Origin: Streptomyces coeruleorubidus
Lineage (GTDB): Bacteria; Actinomycetota; Actinomycetes; Streptomycetales; Streptomycetaceae
Length of the DNA: 64,000 nucleotides
NCBI RefSeq assembly: GCF_028885415.1
Contig: NZ_CP118527.1
Coordinates: forward strand, 3,596,001-3,660,000
Direction of reading: 5' to 3'
The notes under the pieces were generated by a model that did not search any database, had not been told where the DNA came from, and saw only the letters and a program-made list of their open reading frames with translations. Both the position numbers and the translations under genes were made by a program. This document shows, one piece after another, positions 25,674 to 35,279 of this stretch (position 1 is the first letter of the stretch; each line of letters begins with the position of its first letter).

Positions 25674-27671
25674 ATGGCCGGCCCTGCCGTTTCGGTGATT
25701 ATTGCTGCGTACAACGCAATGCCTTATCTCACGCGTTGCATCACCTCCGTCGCCGAGCAGAGCATCGGCCGGGACGCGGTGGAAGTCATCGCGGTCGACG
25801 ACGGTTCGACCGACGGCACGGGTGAGGAACTCGACCGGCTGGCCGAGGAATACCCAACGCTGTTACGGGTCTTTCACCAGAAGAATTCCGGCGGGCCGTC
25901 AGACCCCCGGAACAAAGGACTCGACCAGGCCCGGGGGAAGTTCGTCTTCTTCCTCGACGCCGACGACTACCTGGGTCCCGAGGCCCTGGAACGCATGGTG
26001 GCCATGGCCGAGGAGAACGGCACCGACGTCGTGCTCGGCAAGATGGTGGGGGTCGGCGGACGGGGAGCGCCCACCTCGATGTTCCGGCGCAACCAGCCGC
26101 GCACCGACGTCTTCTCGTCCCGCGTGTACTGGACCCTCAACCCCATGAAACTGTTCCGCCGCGACCTGCTGGAGCGACTGGAGCTGCGGTTCCCGACGGA
26201 TCTGAAGATCGGTGAGGACCAGCTGTTCGTCGGCCCGGCCTATCTCCACGCGGACGGAATCTCCGTACTCGCCGACTACGACTGCCTGTTCTGGGTCGAG
26301 CGCGAGGACAGCGGCAACATCACCCTGCGGACCGGCGGCTGCGAACCCCGCCTGCGCTTCCTGCCCCGGGTTGTCGACCTGCTCCTGGAGCATGTGCCGC
26401 CCGGCCCCGGCCGTGACCACCTGGCCCACCGCCACCTGACCGTGGAGGTGCAGCAGCTCCTCGGCCATCTGGTGCACGAGCCCCGCCCCGAGCAGGAGAA
26501 GGCCCTGGCCCGGCTCGCCGAGGTCATCGCCCCGCTGTGGCACGAGGGAATGAACGACCGGCTGTCGGCAATGGCCCGCCTGCGCCTGCACCTCGTACGG
26601 CACACCATGCTGGACGAACTGCTCGAACTGGTCCGGTTCGAGGGCGAGCTGGCCAAGAGCGGTGCAGCGACGCCCGTCCTCGCCGACGGCGGCCGCGCCT
26701 ACGCCCGCTACCCCTACCTCCGCGACCCGTCCCGCGGCATTCCCGACGCCTGCTACGACGTCACCGGCCAGCTCGGGGTGCGCCACCGCGTCACCCGCGC
26801 CGAGCTGCGCGGCACCGTGCTGCACCTGACCGGGCACGGCTACCTGCACCGGGTCGAAACCGAGGGAGTGACCACCGAACTCGTGCTGCGCGAGCGGGAC
26901 AGCGGCACGGAGCACCGGCTCCCCGTCACCCATACCGCGACACCGGGGCTCGGCAAAGAGGAGGACGAAGGCCGGTATGCGTACGAGAGGGCCGGATTCG
27001 AGGCCTCCGTCGACATCACCACCGCCGGCGACGGCGCCCCCCTTCCCGACGGGCTCTGGGACATCTACCTGGCGATCGGCGCTCAGGGCGTCTCCCGCGA
27101 CGTCCGCATCGGCAACAAGCGGGACGCCGGGGTCTGCGGAGCCGCGACGACGCACATCGTGGACAGCGGCGGCGATCCCCGTGCCGTCACGCTCTACACC
27201 ACCAAACCCCACGGCAACTTCACGCTCGACATCGGCGAACGCAAGCACCAAGTACTGCCGCAGCTGAGCCTGCGCAGCGTGCGATGGACCCCGGGCGCGC
27301 CCACGGAGCTGGAGTTCGCCGGGCGGTGCACGCTCGCCGCCTTCCCGGACGGCGTTCTCGCCGTCCACCTGGAGGACGGCCGGGGCGGCACCGCCGTCTT
27401 CCCGGCCCGCATGGCCTCGCGATCCGGCGGCGACTTCGTCGTACGAGTACCGGTCACCGAGCTGCCGGCCGGACTGTGGACAGGGCAACTGCGGCTCGGC
27501 CCCTGGTCGTCGGGCCTGCCGCCGATTCCGGCGAACGTCGCCCCCGCCAAGTGGCGGCGCCGCGGCCTCCCCTGGTACGCGAAGCCCGTGACGAACCGAG
27601 GCGCGGGCTTCGCACTCCGGGTGGCCCGCACCGACCTGGTCCGGGCGGCGACACGCCGCCTCAAGTCGTAG
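25674..27671 (+). CDS. GT2 glycosyltransferase with long C-terminal beta-rich region
   Basis: 665 residues. The N-terminal GT-A domain (about 1-230) has VSVIIAAYNAMPYL, VDDGSTDGT and the DxD-type metal motif FLDADDYL, plus KIGEDQLF. A helical middle (about 230-330) follows, then about 330 residues rich in beta-strand patterning without a TagF domain. That layout recalls wall-teichoic-acid or exopolysaccharide glycosyltransferases such as TarS/TarP, but acceptor and donor are unknown. No signal peptide or transmembrane helix, so cytoplasmic. Codon 64 is TTA, so translation depends on the bldA tRNA. ATG 25674 follows GGGGGAG by 7 bases. It separates the acyl-CoA operon from des genes, where none is expected, so acquisition is likely. 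Confidence 0.8.
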   Translation: MAGPAVSVIIAAYNAMPYLTRCITSVAEQSIGRDAVEVIAVDDGSTDGTGEELDRLAEEYPTLLRVFHQKNSGGPSDPRNKGLDQARGKFVFFLDADDYLGPEALERMVAMAEENGTDVVLGKMVGVGGRGAPTSMFRRNQPRTDVFSSRVYWTLNPMKLFRRDLLERLELRFPTDLKIGEDQLFVGPAYLHADGISVLADYDCLFWVEREDSGNITLRTGGCEPRLRFLPRVVDLLLEHVPPGPGRDHLAHRHLTVEVQQLLGHLVHEPRPEQEKALARLAEVIAPLWHEGMNDRLSAMARLRLHLVRHTMLDELLELVRFEGELAKSGAATPVLADGGRAYARYPYLRDPSRGIPDACYDVTGQLGVRHRVTRAELRGTVLHLTGHGYLHRVETEGVTTELVLRERDSGTEHRLPVTHTATPGLGKEEDEGRYAYERAGFEASVDITTAGDGAPLPDGLWDIYLAIGAQGVSRDVRIGNKRDAGVCGAATTHIVDSGGDPRAVTLYTTKPHGNFTLDIGERKHQVLPQLSLRSVRWTPGAPTELEFAGRCTLAAFPDGVLAVHLEDGRGGTAVFPARMASRSGGDFVVRVPVTELPAGLWTGQLRLGPWSSGLPPIPANVAPAKWRRRGLPWYAKPVTNRGAGFALRVARTDLVRAATRRLKS

Positions 27672-27785
27672 GCGGACTCGCCGCCGAGAAGCTCGGCGTG
27701 CGGTCTCGTGATTCGGATCACTGCCCCTGCGGACATCCCCGCCCGCTCCCCGGGCACAGATACCAGGGCCCCCCTGGACACATTC

Positions 27786-27804
27786 TGAGGTTAGGCTAAC
27801 CTAA
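27786..27804. promoter_or_regulatory. Iron box before desE
   Basis: TGAGGTTAGGCTAACCTAA, a 19-bp near-palindrome matching the DmdR1/IdeR iron-box consensus TTAGGTTAGGCTAACCTAA at all but two positions. It lies 71 bases before the desE ATG, so Fe-bound DmdR1 would repress desE in iron sufficiency. Confidence 0.9.
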
Positions 27805-27874
27805 GCCTAAATCCAGCCAACTGGCTGTCAGCCGTGCCCGCAGTGGCTCCGAACGCACGAAAGCAGACCCAGAG

Positions 27875-28918
27875 ATGTCGAACGCCACAACCGCCCGCTT
27901 CTCCCGCCGCGGCATTCTCGCCGCCGGTGGCGCTCTCGGACTCGGTGCCCTCGTGACCGCGTGTGGCAGCGAGGACTCGACGGACGGCGGCTCGGACTCC
28001 AAGGCGTCCGCCAAGTCCGGCCCGTGGGCCTTCAAGGACGACCGCGGCAAGAACGTGCAGCTCGACAAGGTCCCCGCGAACATCGTCGCCTTCACCGGCG
28101 TCGCCGCCGCCCTGTACGACTACGGCGTCTCCGTCAAGGGCGTCTTCGGCCCCACCAAGACGCAGGACGGCAAGCCCGACGTCCAGGCCGGCGACATGGA
28201 CATCAGCAAGGTGACCATCCTCGGCAACACCTGGGACCAGTTCAACGTCGAGAAGTACGCCGCCCTCGCCCCCGAGGTGCTGATCAGCACCATGTTCGAC
28301 TCGGCCGGCACCCTCTGGTACGTCCCCGAGGCCTCCAAGGACAAGATCGCCAAGCTCGCCCCGAGCGTCGGCATATCCGTCTACGACCGTCAGCTCACCG
28401 CCCCGCTCCAGCGCATGTGGGAGCTGGCCGAGTCCCTCGGCGGCGACATGAAGGCCGCGAAGGTCACCGACGCCAAGAAGCGGTTCGAGGAGGCCTCCGA
28501 GCGGCTGCGCAAGGCCGCCAAGGCACACCCCGACATCAAGGTGATGGCCGGTTCCGCGAGCCAGGAGCTCTTCTACGTCTCCGGCACCAACCTCTCCGTC
28601 GACCTGGAGTACTTCAAGGCCCTCGGCGTGAACTTCGTCGAGCCGCCGGAGAAGGCCAAGGCCGAGGGCGGCGGCTGGTTCGAGAGCCTCAGCTGGGAGA
28701 ACGTCGACAAGTACGCGGCCGACATCATCATGATGGACGACCGGTCCTCGGCGATTCAGCCGGCGAACATCACCGAGGCGACGTGGAAGAAGCTGCCGGC
28801 GGTCAAGGCCGGGCAGGTCATCTCGCGGTCGGCCGAGCCGATCCTGTCGTACGACAAGTGCGTGCCGTTGGTGGAGAACCTTGCAAAGGCCATCGAGACC
28901 GCCAAGAAGGTCAGCTGA
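27875..28918 (+). CDS. desE: Ferrioxamine-binding lipoprotein
   Basis: 347 residues. The N-terminus FSRRGILAAGGALGLGALVTAC combines a twin-Arg motif with a lipobox (LVTAC), so the mature protein starts at Cys and is membrane-anchored outside the cell. The rest is a class III periplasmic-binding-protein fold, including NIVAFTGVAAALYDYG and a long rigid helix region. DesE binds ferrioxamine for ABC-mediated uptake. The permease is encoded elsewhere. An iron box stands 71 bases upstream. S. coelicolor has the same gene at the start of the des region. Confidence 0.9.
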   Translation: MSNATTARFSRRGILAAGGALGLGALVTACGSEDSTDGGSDSKASAKSGPWAFKDDRGKNVQLDKVPANIVAFTGVAAALYDYGVSVKGVFGPTKTQDGKPDVQAGDMDISKVTILGNTWDQFNVEKYAALAPEVLISTMFDSAGTLWYVPEASKDKIAKLAPSVGISVYDRQLTAPLQRMWELAESLGGDMKAAKVTDAKKRFEEASERLRKAAKAHPDIKVMAGSASQELFYVSGTNLSVDLEYFKALGVNFVEPPEKAKAEGGGWFESLSWENVDKYAADIIMMDDRSSAIQPANITEATWKKLPAVKAGQVISRSAEPILSYDKCVPLVENLAKAIETAKKVS

Positions 28919-28948
28919 GCGCTCAGCACCGTGGGGGCTGCTCAACAC

Positions 28949-28967
28949 ATGCGGCTGCGAGCCGCAT
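28949..28967. terminator. Small hairpin after desE
   Basis: ATGCGGCT (28949-28956), loop GCG, AGCCGCAT (28960-28967), a perfect 8-bp stem 31 bases after the desE stop. It is immediately followed by a reverse copy of the GGGGCGCGGGGAAC repeat. Confidence 0.5.
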
Positions 28968-28982
28968 ATGGCTTGTCGCGCA

Positions 28983-28996
28983 GTTCCCCGCGCCCC
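28983..28996 (-). repeat. Dispersed repeat GGGGCGCGGGGAAC (reverse copy)
   Basis: The complement of GGGGCGCGGGGAACTGCGCGA lies here, between desE and desF. Other copies lie after desD and after glmS2. Confidence 0.7.
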
Positions 28997-29041
28997 TGAG
29001 GTACGCCCCGACACTGCCTGACGCCAACTCAGGAGCCCTAG

Positions 29042-29896
29042 ATGACCACCGCCGTAGCCGCCCCGTTCCGTTTCTTCTCGCTCCAGGTCGTAACGACGAG
29101 GCGGCTCGGTCCGTCCCTGGTCCGTGTCACCTTCGGCGGGCCCGATCTGCACGCCTTCCACTCCGACGGGCGTGACCAGTCGCTGTCGCTGTTCCTGCCC
29201 CACCCCGGGCAGCCCGAGCCGGTCGTTCCGCTGGAGCTCGGGGACGGGTGGTGGCAGGGCTGGCGCGAACTGCCGGACGACGTACGGGCCGTGATGCGGT
29301 CGTACACCCTGCGGGCGCTGCGCCGCGATCCGGACGAGATCGACATCGACTTCGCCCTGCACGGCATCGAGCCGGGCGCCTCGGTCCAGGCCGGCCCCGC
29401 CTCCCGCTGGGCCGCCGAGGCCGCCGCCGGAGACCGGGTCCTGCTGCTCGGCCCGGCCGTCGCCGACAACCGGGCCATCCGCTTCCGGCCACCCGAGGAC
29501 ACCGACCTCGTGGTCGTCTGGGGCGACGAGACCGCCGTACCGGCCGCCTCGGCCATCGTCGAGGCGCTGCCGGCCGGCACCCGCGCCCGGGTCTGGCTGG
29601 AGGTGCCGCACGCCGGGGACATCCAGGACCTGGCGACCGAGGCGGACGCCGAGATCACCTGGCTCGTCAGAGAAGAGATGGGCGACGAGGGCTCCCCGAT
29701 GGTCCTCGACGCGCTCCGCGACGCCCAACTGCCCCCCGCCGAGCGGCCCTACGTCTGGATCGCCGGCGAGTCCGGGTGCGTGAAGGAGCTGCGCCGGCAC
29801 TTCGTGCGAGAGCGCGGCATCGACCGCCGCCGGGTCACGTTCGTCGGCTACTGGCGCCGCGGCGTGAGCGAGGAGCAGTTGCGGGCGGAGGGCTAG
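29042..29896 (+). CDS. desF: Siderophore-interacting FAD/NAD(P)H ferric reductase
   Basis: 284 residues of the siderophore-interacting-protein family. The FAD-binding barrel carries the RSYTLR motif (RxYT type), followed by the family's short beta-rich insertion and a C-terminal NAD(P)H-binding domain with VVWGDETAVPAASA and YVWIAGESGCVKELRRHF. It releases iron from ferrioxamine by reduction in the cytoplasm. ATG 29042 follows AGGAG. No iron box is visible directly upstream; expression probably comes from readthrough of desE, 123 bases before. A second iron box lies after it, before desA. Confidence 0.85.
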   Translation: MTTAVAAPFRFFSLQVVTTRRLGPSLVRVTFGGPDLHAFHSDGRDQSLSLFLPHPGQPEPVVPLELGDGWWQGWRELPDDVRAVMRSYTLRALRRDPDEIDIDFALHGIEPGASVQAGPASRWAAEAAAGDRVLLLGPAVADNRAIRFRPPEDTDLVVVWGDETAVPAASAIVEALPAGTRARVWLEVPHAGDIQDLATEADAEITWLVREEMGDEGSPMVLDALRDAQLPPAERPYVWIAGESGCVKELRRHFVRERGIDRRRVTFVGYWRRGVSEEQLRAEG

Positions 29897-29969
29897 CCCC
29901 GGCTCCAACCCGACCGTAGTGACACGAGTGACCACAGTCACGGGAGGGCACGGTTCCGCGGAGAACAAC

Positions 29970-29988
29970 TTAGGTTAGGCTTACCTAA
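29970..29988. promoter_or_regulatory. Iron box before desABCD
   Basis: TTAGGTTAGGCTTACCTAA, one mismatch from the 19-bp DmdR1/IdeR consensus, 65 bases before the desA start. It controls the whole biosynthetic operon. Confidence 0.92.
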
Positions 29989-30052
29989 GTTGAACTCGCG
30001 GTTCAGCCCGCCCCTGTCCCGCACCGGACTGTCCCCACCGGAGGACCCCCAC

Positions 30053-31495
30053 ATGCGCTCGCACCTGCTCAACGACACCACCGCGGAGCAGTACCGCCGC
30101 TCCGTGACCGCCGGAGTCGAGCGGGTGGCCGGCAAACTCGCCACCACCGAACGGCCGTTCACCGGCGTCACCGTCGACGCCCTCGCCCCCGCCATCGACG
30201 CGATCGACCTCGACCAGCCGCTGCACGACACCGCCGCGGTGCTCGACGAGCTGGAGGACGTCTACCTCCGGGACGCGATCTACTTCCACCACCCCCGCTA
30301 CCTGGCCCACCTCAACTGCCCGGTCGTCATCCCGGCCGTGCTCGGCGAGGCCGTCCTGTCCGCCGTGAACTCCTCCCTGGACACCTGGGACCAGTCGGCC
30401 GGCGGCACCCTCATCGAGCGCAAACTGATCGACTGGACGACCGAGCGCATCGGCCTCGGCCCCGCCGCCGACGGCGTGTTCACCTCCGGGGGCACCCAGT
30501 CCAACCTCCAGGCGCTGCTGCTGGCCCGCGAGGAGGCGAAGACAGACACGCTGGCCGAACTGCGGATCTTCGCTTCCGAGGTCAGCCACTTCAGCGTGAA
30601 GAAGTCCGCGAAGCTCCTCGGGCTCGGCCAGGACTCCGTGGTCTCCATACCCGTCGACCACGACAAGCGCTTGCAGACCGTCGCCCTCGCCCGCGAGCTG
30701 GAGCGTTGCAAGGAGGACGGCCTCGTCCCCATGGCCGTCGTCGCCACCGCCGGCACCACCGACTTCGGCTCCATCGACCCGTTGCCCGAGATCGCCGAGC
30801 TGTGCGAGCAGTTCGGCACCTGGATGCACGTCGACGCCGCCTACGGCTGCGGCCTGCTCGCCTCCCTGAAGCACCGGGACCGGCTGAACGGCATCGAGCG
30901 CGCCGACTCCGTCACCGTGGACTACCACAAGTCCTTCTTCCAGCCGGTGAGTTCGTCCGCCGTGCTGGTCCGCGACGCGGCCACGCTCCGGCACGCCACG
31001 TACCACGCCGAGTACCTGAACCCGCGCCGCATGGTGGAGGAACGTATCCCCAACCAGGTGGACAAGTCCCTCCAGACCACCCGCCGCTTCGACGCCCTCA
31101 AGCTGTGGATGACCCTCAGGACCATGGGCGCCGACGGCATCGGGCAGCTCTTCGACGAGGTGTGCGAGCTGGCGCAGGAGGGCTGGCAGCTGCTTGCCGC
31201 CGACCCCCGCTTCGACGTCGTCGTCCGGCCGAGCCTGTCCACCCTGGTCTTCCGCTACATCCCGGCGTCCGTCACCGACCCCGCCGAGATCGACCGCGCC
31301 AACCTCTACGCCCGCAAGGCCCTGTTCGCCTCCGGCGACGCCATCGTCGCGGGCACCAAGGTCGGCGCCCGCCACTACCTGAAGTTCACCCTGCTCAACC
31401 CCGAGACGCAGGCGTCCGACATCGCCGCCGTCCTCGATCTGATCGCCGGCCATGCCGAGCAGTACCTGGGAGAGTCCCTTGACCGCGCGTCCTGA
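30053..31495 (+). CDS. desA: Lysine decarboxylase for desferrioxamine synthesis
   Basis: A 480-residue group II PLP decarboxylase converting L-lysine to cadaverine. The PLP lysine is Lys293 in [10 protein letters not shown]; other landmarks are [13 protein letters not shown] (phosphate-binding) and [12 protein letters not shown] (cofactor Asp). The ATG at 30053 was chosen (GGAGG upstream) rather than the frame opening at 29990, which would start within the iron-box-proximal leader. First gene of the desABCD operon; its 3' end overlaps the likely desB start. Confidence 0.94.
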   Translation: MRSHLLNDTTAEQYRRSVTAGVERVAGKLATTERPFTGVTVDALAPAIDAIDLDQPLHDTAAVLDELEDVYLRDAIYFHHPRYLAHLNCPVVIPAVLGEAVLSAVNSSLDTWDQSAGGTLIERKLIDWTTERIGLGPAADGVFTSGGTQSNLQALLLAREEAKTDTLAELRIFASEVSHFSVKKSAKLLGLGQDSVVSIPVDHDKRLQTVALARELERCKEDGLVPMAVVATAGTTDFGSIDPLPEIAELCEQFGTWMHVDAAYGCGLLASLKHRDRLNGIERADSVTVDYHKSFFQPVSSSAVLVRDAATLRHATYHAEYLNPRRMVEERIPNQVDKSLQTTRRFDALKLWMTLRTMGADGIGQLFDEVCELAQEGWQLLAADPRFDVVVRPSLSTLVFRYIPASVTDPAEIDRANLYARKALFASGDAIVAGTKVGARHYLKFTLLNPETQASDIAAVLDLIAGHAEQYLGESLDRAS

Positions 31496-32765
31496 AACCC
31501 CGTCCCCCCTTCCTGCGACTCATGACTTCGTGGGCATCGGGCTCGGCCCCTTCAACCTCGGCCTGGCCTGCCTCACCGAACCGATCGACGAACTCGACGG
31601 CGTCTTCCTGGAGTCGAAGCCCGACTTCGAGTGGCACGCGGGGATGTTCCTCGACGGCGCCCACCTCCAGACCCCGTTCATGTCGGACCTGGTCACCCTC
31701 GCCGACCCCACGTCCCCGTACTCCTTCCTGAACTACCTGAAGGAGAAGGGCCGGCTGTACTCGTTCTACATCCGCGAGAACTTCTACCCGCTGCGCGTCG
31801 AGTACGACGACTACTGCCGCTGGGCCGCGAACAGACTGAGCAGCATCCGCTTCAACACGACGGTGGCGGAGGTGACGTACGAGGACGACGTCTACCTCGT
31901 GAAGACCACCGCCGGTGACACCTACCGGGCCCGTCACCTCGTGCTCGGCACCGGCACCCCGCCCTACATCCCCGAGGCCTGCGAGAACCTGGACGGCGAC
32001 TTCATCCACAACTCCCGCTACCTGAGCCACAAGGCGGAGCTGCAGAAGAAGGACTCGATCACGCTCGTCGGCTCGGGCCAGTCGGCCGCCGAGATCTACT
32101 ACGACCTGCTCAGCGAGATCGACGTCCACGGCTACCGGCTGAACTGGGTCACCCGTTCCCCGCGCTTCTTCCCGCTGGAGTACACCAAGCTCACGCTGGA
32201 GATGACCTCGCCGGAGTACGTCGACTACTTCCGCGAGCTGCCCGAGGCTACCCGCTACCGCCTCACGGCCGAGCAGAAGGGCCTGTTCAAGGGCATCGAC
32301 GGCGACCTGATCAACGAGATCTTCGACCTGCTCTACCAGAAGAACCTCGGCGGTCCCGTGCCCACGCGCCTGCTCACCAACTCCTCCCTGACCAGCGCGA
32401 CGTACGAGAACGGCACGTACACGCTCGGTTTCCGCCACGAGGAGCAGGAGAAGGACTTCGAGCTGACCTCCCAGGGCCTGGTCCTGGCCACCGGCTACCG
32501 GTACGCCGAGCCGGAGTTCCTGAGGCCCGTGCGGGACCGCCTGGTCTACGACTCCCGGGGCAACTTCGACGTCGCCCGCAACTACGCCATCGACGTCACC
32601 GGCCGGGGGATCTTCCTCCAGAACGGCGGCGTCCACACCCACAGCATCACCAGCCCCGACCTGGGCATGGGCCCGTACCGGAACGCGTACATCATCCGCG
32701 AGCTGCTCGGCACCGAGTACTACCCGGTCGAGAAGACGATCGCGTTCCAGGAGTTCGCCGTATGA
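31479..32765 (+). CDS. desB: Cadaverine N-monooxygenase
   Basis: About 428 residues of the flavin-dependent N-hydroxylating monooxygenase family (IucD/SidA-like). It has the FAD motif [14 protein letters not shown] near the N-terminus, the NADPH motif [12 protein letters not shown] and the C-terminal [10 protein letters not shown]. It hydroxylates cadaverine to N-hydroxycadaverine. The start is uncertain: TTG 31479 has GGGAGAG just upstream and gives [12 protein letters not shown], while ATG 31452 lies deeper inside desA. Overlaps desA at its 5' end and desC (ATGA) at its 3' end. Confidence 0.9.
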   Translation: MTARPETPSPLPATHDFVGIGLGPFNLGLACLTEPIDELDGVFLESKPDFEWHAGMFLDGAHLQTPFMSDLVTLADPTSPYSFLNYLKEKGRLYSFYIRENFYPLRVEYDDYCRWAANRLSSIRFNTTVAEVTYEDDVYLVKTTAGDTYRARHLVLGTGTPPYIPEACENLDGDFIHNSRYLSHKAELQKKDSITLVGSGQSAAEIYYDLLSEIDVHGYRLNWVTRSPRFFPLEYTKLTLEMTSPEYVDYFRELPEATRYRLTAEQKGLFKGIDGDLINEIFDLLYQKNLGGPVPTRLLTNSSLTSATYENGTYTLGFRHEEQEKDFELTSQGLVLATGYRYAEPEFLRPVRDRLVYDSRGNFDVARNYAIDVTGRGIFLQNGGVHTHSITSPDLGMGPYRNAYIIRELLGTEYYPVEKTIAFQEFAV

Positions 32766-33325
32766 GCACCACCGGCATCGGTACGTTCACCATCCGCCCG
32801 CTCGACCCCCTCAAGGACGCCGAGCTGCTGCACTCCTGGGTCACCCACCCCAAGGCGGCCTACTGGATGATGCAGGACGCGAAACTCCAGGACGTCGAGC
32901 GCGAGTACATGCGCATCGCGGCACACGAGCACCACCACGCCTACATCGGCCTGCACGAGGGCCGGCCGGCGTTCCTGATGGAGAAGTACGACCCCCGGTA
33001 CGTGGAGCTGACCGGGCTCTACGACCCGGAGCCAGGCGACGTCGGCATGCACTTCCTGGTCGCGCCGACCGACCGGCCGGTCCACGGCTTCACCCGGGCC
33101 GTCATCACCGCCGTGATGGACGAGCTGTTCGCCGATCCGCGCACCCGGCGGGTCGTCGTCGAGCCCGACGTGGGCAACAAGGCCGTGCACGCGCTGAACG
33201 AGGCCGTCGGCTTTGTGCCCGTCCGTGAGATCGACAAGCCGGAGAAGCGCGCGCTGCTGAGTTTCTGCACGCGCGATCGCTTCCTTAAAAGGCACAGCCT
33301 GGCCGCCCGAGGAGTAGCCGTATGA
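32762..33325 (+). CDS. desC: N-hydroxycadaverine acyltransferase
   Basis: A 187-residue GNAT-fold acyltransferase of the IucB/RhbD type. The N-terminal [18 protein letters not shown] and central [30 protein letters not shown] are typical, and the C-terminus has [18 protein letters not shown]. DesC acylates N-hydroxycadaverine with succinyl- or acetyl-CoA to give the hydroxamate building blocks. Both ends overlap neighbours by ATGA, tying its translation to desB and desD. Confidence 0.92.
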   Translation: MSTTGIGTFTIRPLDPLKDAELLHSWVTHPKAAYWMMQDAKLQDVEREYMRIAAHEHHHAYIGLHEGRPAFLMEKYDPRYVELTGLYDPEPGDVGMHFLVAPTDRPVHGFTRAVITAVMDELFADPRTRRVVVEPDVGNKAVHALNEAVGFVPVREIDKPEKRALLSFCTRDRFLKRHSLAARGVAV

Positions 33326-35094
33326 CCCTGTCCGACGCCGTAGCGCATCTGTCCCCCCACCGCTGGGCGCGGGCCAACCGCATCCTGATCCGCAAGGCGC
33401 TCGCCGAGTTCGCGCACGAGCGGCTCATCACGCCGGAGGCCACCGGCGACGGCGCCTACGTCGTCCGCAGCGACGACGGCCTGACCCGGTACACCTTCAC
33501 GGCCACGATCCGCGCCCTCGACCACTGGCAGGTCGACGCCGACTCGATCACCCGTCACCGGGACGGCGCCGAACTGCCGCTGGCCGCATTGGACTTCTTC
33601 ATCGAGATGCAGAAGTCCCTGGGCCTGAGCGACGACATCCTGCCCGTCTACCTGGAGGAGATCTCCTCCACCCTCTCGGGAACCTGCTACAAGCTCACCA
33701 AGCCGCGGACCACGGCCGCCGAGCTCGCGCGCGGCGACTTCCAGACCATCGAGACCTCGATGACCGAGGGCCACCCCTGCTTCGTGGCCAACAACGGCCG
33801 GCTCGGCTTCGGCATCCACGAGTACCTGTCGTACGCCCCGGAGACGGCGAGCCCGGTCCGGCTCGTCTGGCTCGCGGCACACCGCTCGCGTGCCGCGTTC
33901 ACGGCCGGTGTCGGTATCGAGTACGAGTCGTTCCTGCGCGAGGAGCTGGGCGAGGAGACCGTCGAGCGCTTCCACGGCGTCCTGCGCGACCAGGACCTGG
34001 ACCCGGCCGACTACCTCCTCATCCCCGTCCACCCCTGGCAGTGGTGGAACAAGCTCACCGTCACCTTCGCCGCCGAGGTCGCACGGGGGTACCTGGTGTG
34101 CCTGGGCGAGGGCGACGACGAGTACCTGGCCCAGCAGTCCATCCGGACGTTCTTCAACCGGTCCAGCCCCGAGAAGCACTACGTGAAGACGGCCCTGTCC
34201 GTCATCAACATGGGCTTCATGCGCGGGCTATCGGCCGCGTACATGGAGGCCACGCCGGCCATCAACGACTGGCTGGCTCAGCTGATCGAGAACGACCCGG
34301 TGCTGAAGTCCACGGGCCTGTCGATCATCCGGGAGCGGGCGGCGGTCGGCTACCGGCACCTGGAGTACGAGCAGGCGACGGACCGCTACTCGCCGTACCG
34401 CAAGATGCTCGCCGCGCTGTGGCGGGAGAGCCCGGTGCCGTCCCTGGAGGACGGCGAGTCCCTGGCCACCATGGCGTCCCTGGTCCATGTCGACCACCAG
34501 GGGGCGTCCGTCGCGGGCGCGCTGATCGAGCAGTCGGGCCTCACCCCGAAGGAGTGGCTGCGCCACTACCTCCGCGCGTACTTCACCCCCCTCCTCCACA
34601 GCTTCTACGCCTACGACCTGGTCTTCATGCCGCACGGCGAGAACGTCATCCTGGTGCTGAAGGACGGGGTGGTGCAGCGCGCGATCTACAAGGACATCGC
34701 CGAGGAGATCGCCGTCATGGACCCGGACGCGGTGCTGCCGCCGACGGTGGAGCGGCTGCGCGTGGAGGTCCCGGAGGACAAGAAACTCCTGTCGGTCTTC
34801 ACGGACGTCTTCGACTGCTTCTTCCGCTTCCTCGCGGCGAACCTCGCCTCCGAGGGCATCCTGGAGGAGGACGACTTCTGGCGCACGGTCGCGGAGGTCA
34901 CCCGCGCCTACCAGGAGTCGATGCCCTCACTCACCGACAAGTTCAAGCAGTACGACATGTTCGCCCCCGAGTTCGCGCTGTCCTGCCTCAACCGCCTCCA
35001 ACTGCGCAACAACGAACAGATGGTGGACCTGTCGGACCCGTCCGGCGCCCTCCAGTTGGTCGGCACCCTGAAGAACCCGATCGCGGAGTTCTGA
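33322..35094 (+). CDS. desD: Desferrioxamine NIS synthetase
   Basis: A 590-residue NRPS-independent siderophore synthetase (IucA/IucC family) that condenses and cyclises hydroxysuccinyl-cadaverine units using ATP to give desferrioxamine E and B. Family landmarks: GHPCFVANNGRLGFG (ATP/substrate loop), HPWQWWNK, KTALSVINMGFMRGL, and VFMPHGENVILVL with FKQYDM near the C-terminus. Last gene of desABCD; followed by a strong terminator. Confidence 0.94.
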   Translation: MTLSDAVAHLSPHRWARANRILIRKALAEFAHERLITPEATGDGAYVVRSDDGLTRYTFTATIRALDHWQVDADSITRHRDGAELPLAALDFFIEMQKSLGLSDDILPVYLEEISSTLSGTCYKLTKPRTTAAELARGDFQTIETSMTEGHPCFVANNGRLGFGIHEYLSYAPETASPVRLVWLAAHRSRAAFTAGVGIEYESFLREELGEETVERFHGVLRDQDLDPADYLLIPVHPWQWWNKLTVTFAAEVARGYLVCLGEGDDEYLAQQSIRTFFNRSSPEKHYVKTALSVINMGFMRGLSAAYMEATPAINDWLAQLIENDPVLKSTGLSIIRERAAVGYRHLEYEQATDRYSPYRKMLAALWRESPVPSLEDGESLATMASLVHVDHQGASVAGALIEQSGLTPKEWLRHYLRAYFTPLLHSFYAYDLVFMPHGENVILVLKDGVVQRAIYKDIAEEIAVMDPDAVLPPTVERLRVEVPEDKKLLSVFTDVFDCFFRFLAANLASEGILEEDDFWRTVAEVTRAYQESMPSLTDKFKQYDMFAPEFALSCLNRLQLRNNEQMVDLSDPSGALQLVGTLKNPIAEF

Positions 35095-35103
35095 CCCAAG
35101 ACA

Positions 35104-35142
35104 GACGGGCACCCCGGAGTACGGTCCTCCGGGGTGCCCGTC
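35104..35142. terminator. desABCD terminator
   Basis: GACGGGCACCCCGGAG (35104-35119) and CTCCGGGGTGCCCGTC (35127-35142) form a perfect 16-bp stem with a 7-base loop, 10 bases after the desD stop. Confidence 0.85.
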
Positions 35143-35148
35143 GTTTCA

Positions 35149-35246
35149 GGGGCGCGGGGAACGGCCCATTTTTTGGGGGCGCGGGGAACGGCCCATTCTT
35201 TTGGGGGCGCGGGGAACTGCGCAATCTTTTCAGGGGCGCGGGGAAC
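35149..35246 (+). repeat. Four tandem copies of GGGGCGCGGGGAAC
   Basis: Exact copies start at 35149, 35176, 35204 and 35233, spaced 27, 28 and 29 bases. The segments between are T-rich (such as CCCATTTTTT), and the last copies extend into AACTGCGCGA. The array fills the gap between the desD terminator and the stop of the convergent hexosaminidase gene. Confidence 0.85.
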
Positions 35247-35279
35247 TGCGCGACCAGCCCCCACGCACCCGCAGACGAA

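Noticed and set aside
35149..35246. Tandem repeats as a CRISPR array
   Set aside because: Units are only 14-20 bases with 13-15-base T-rich spacers, and no cas genes are present.
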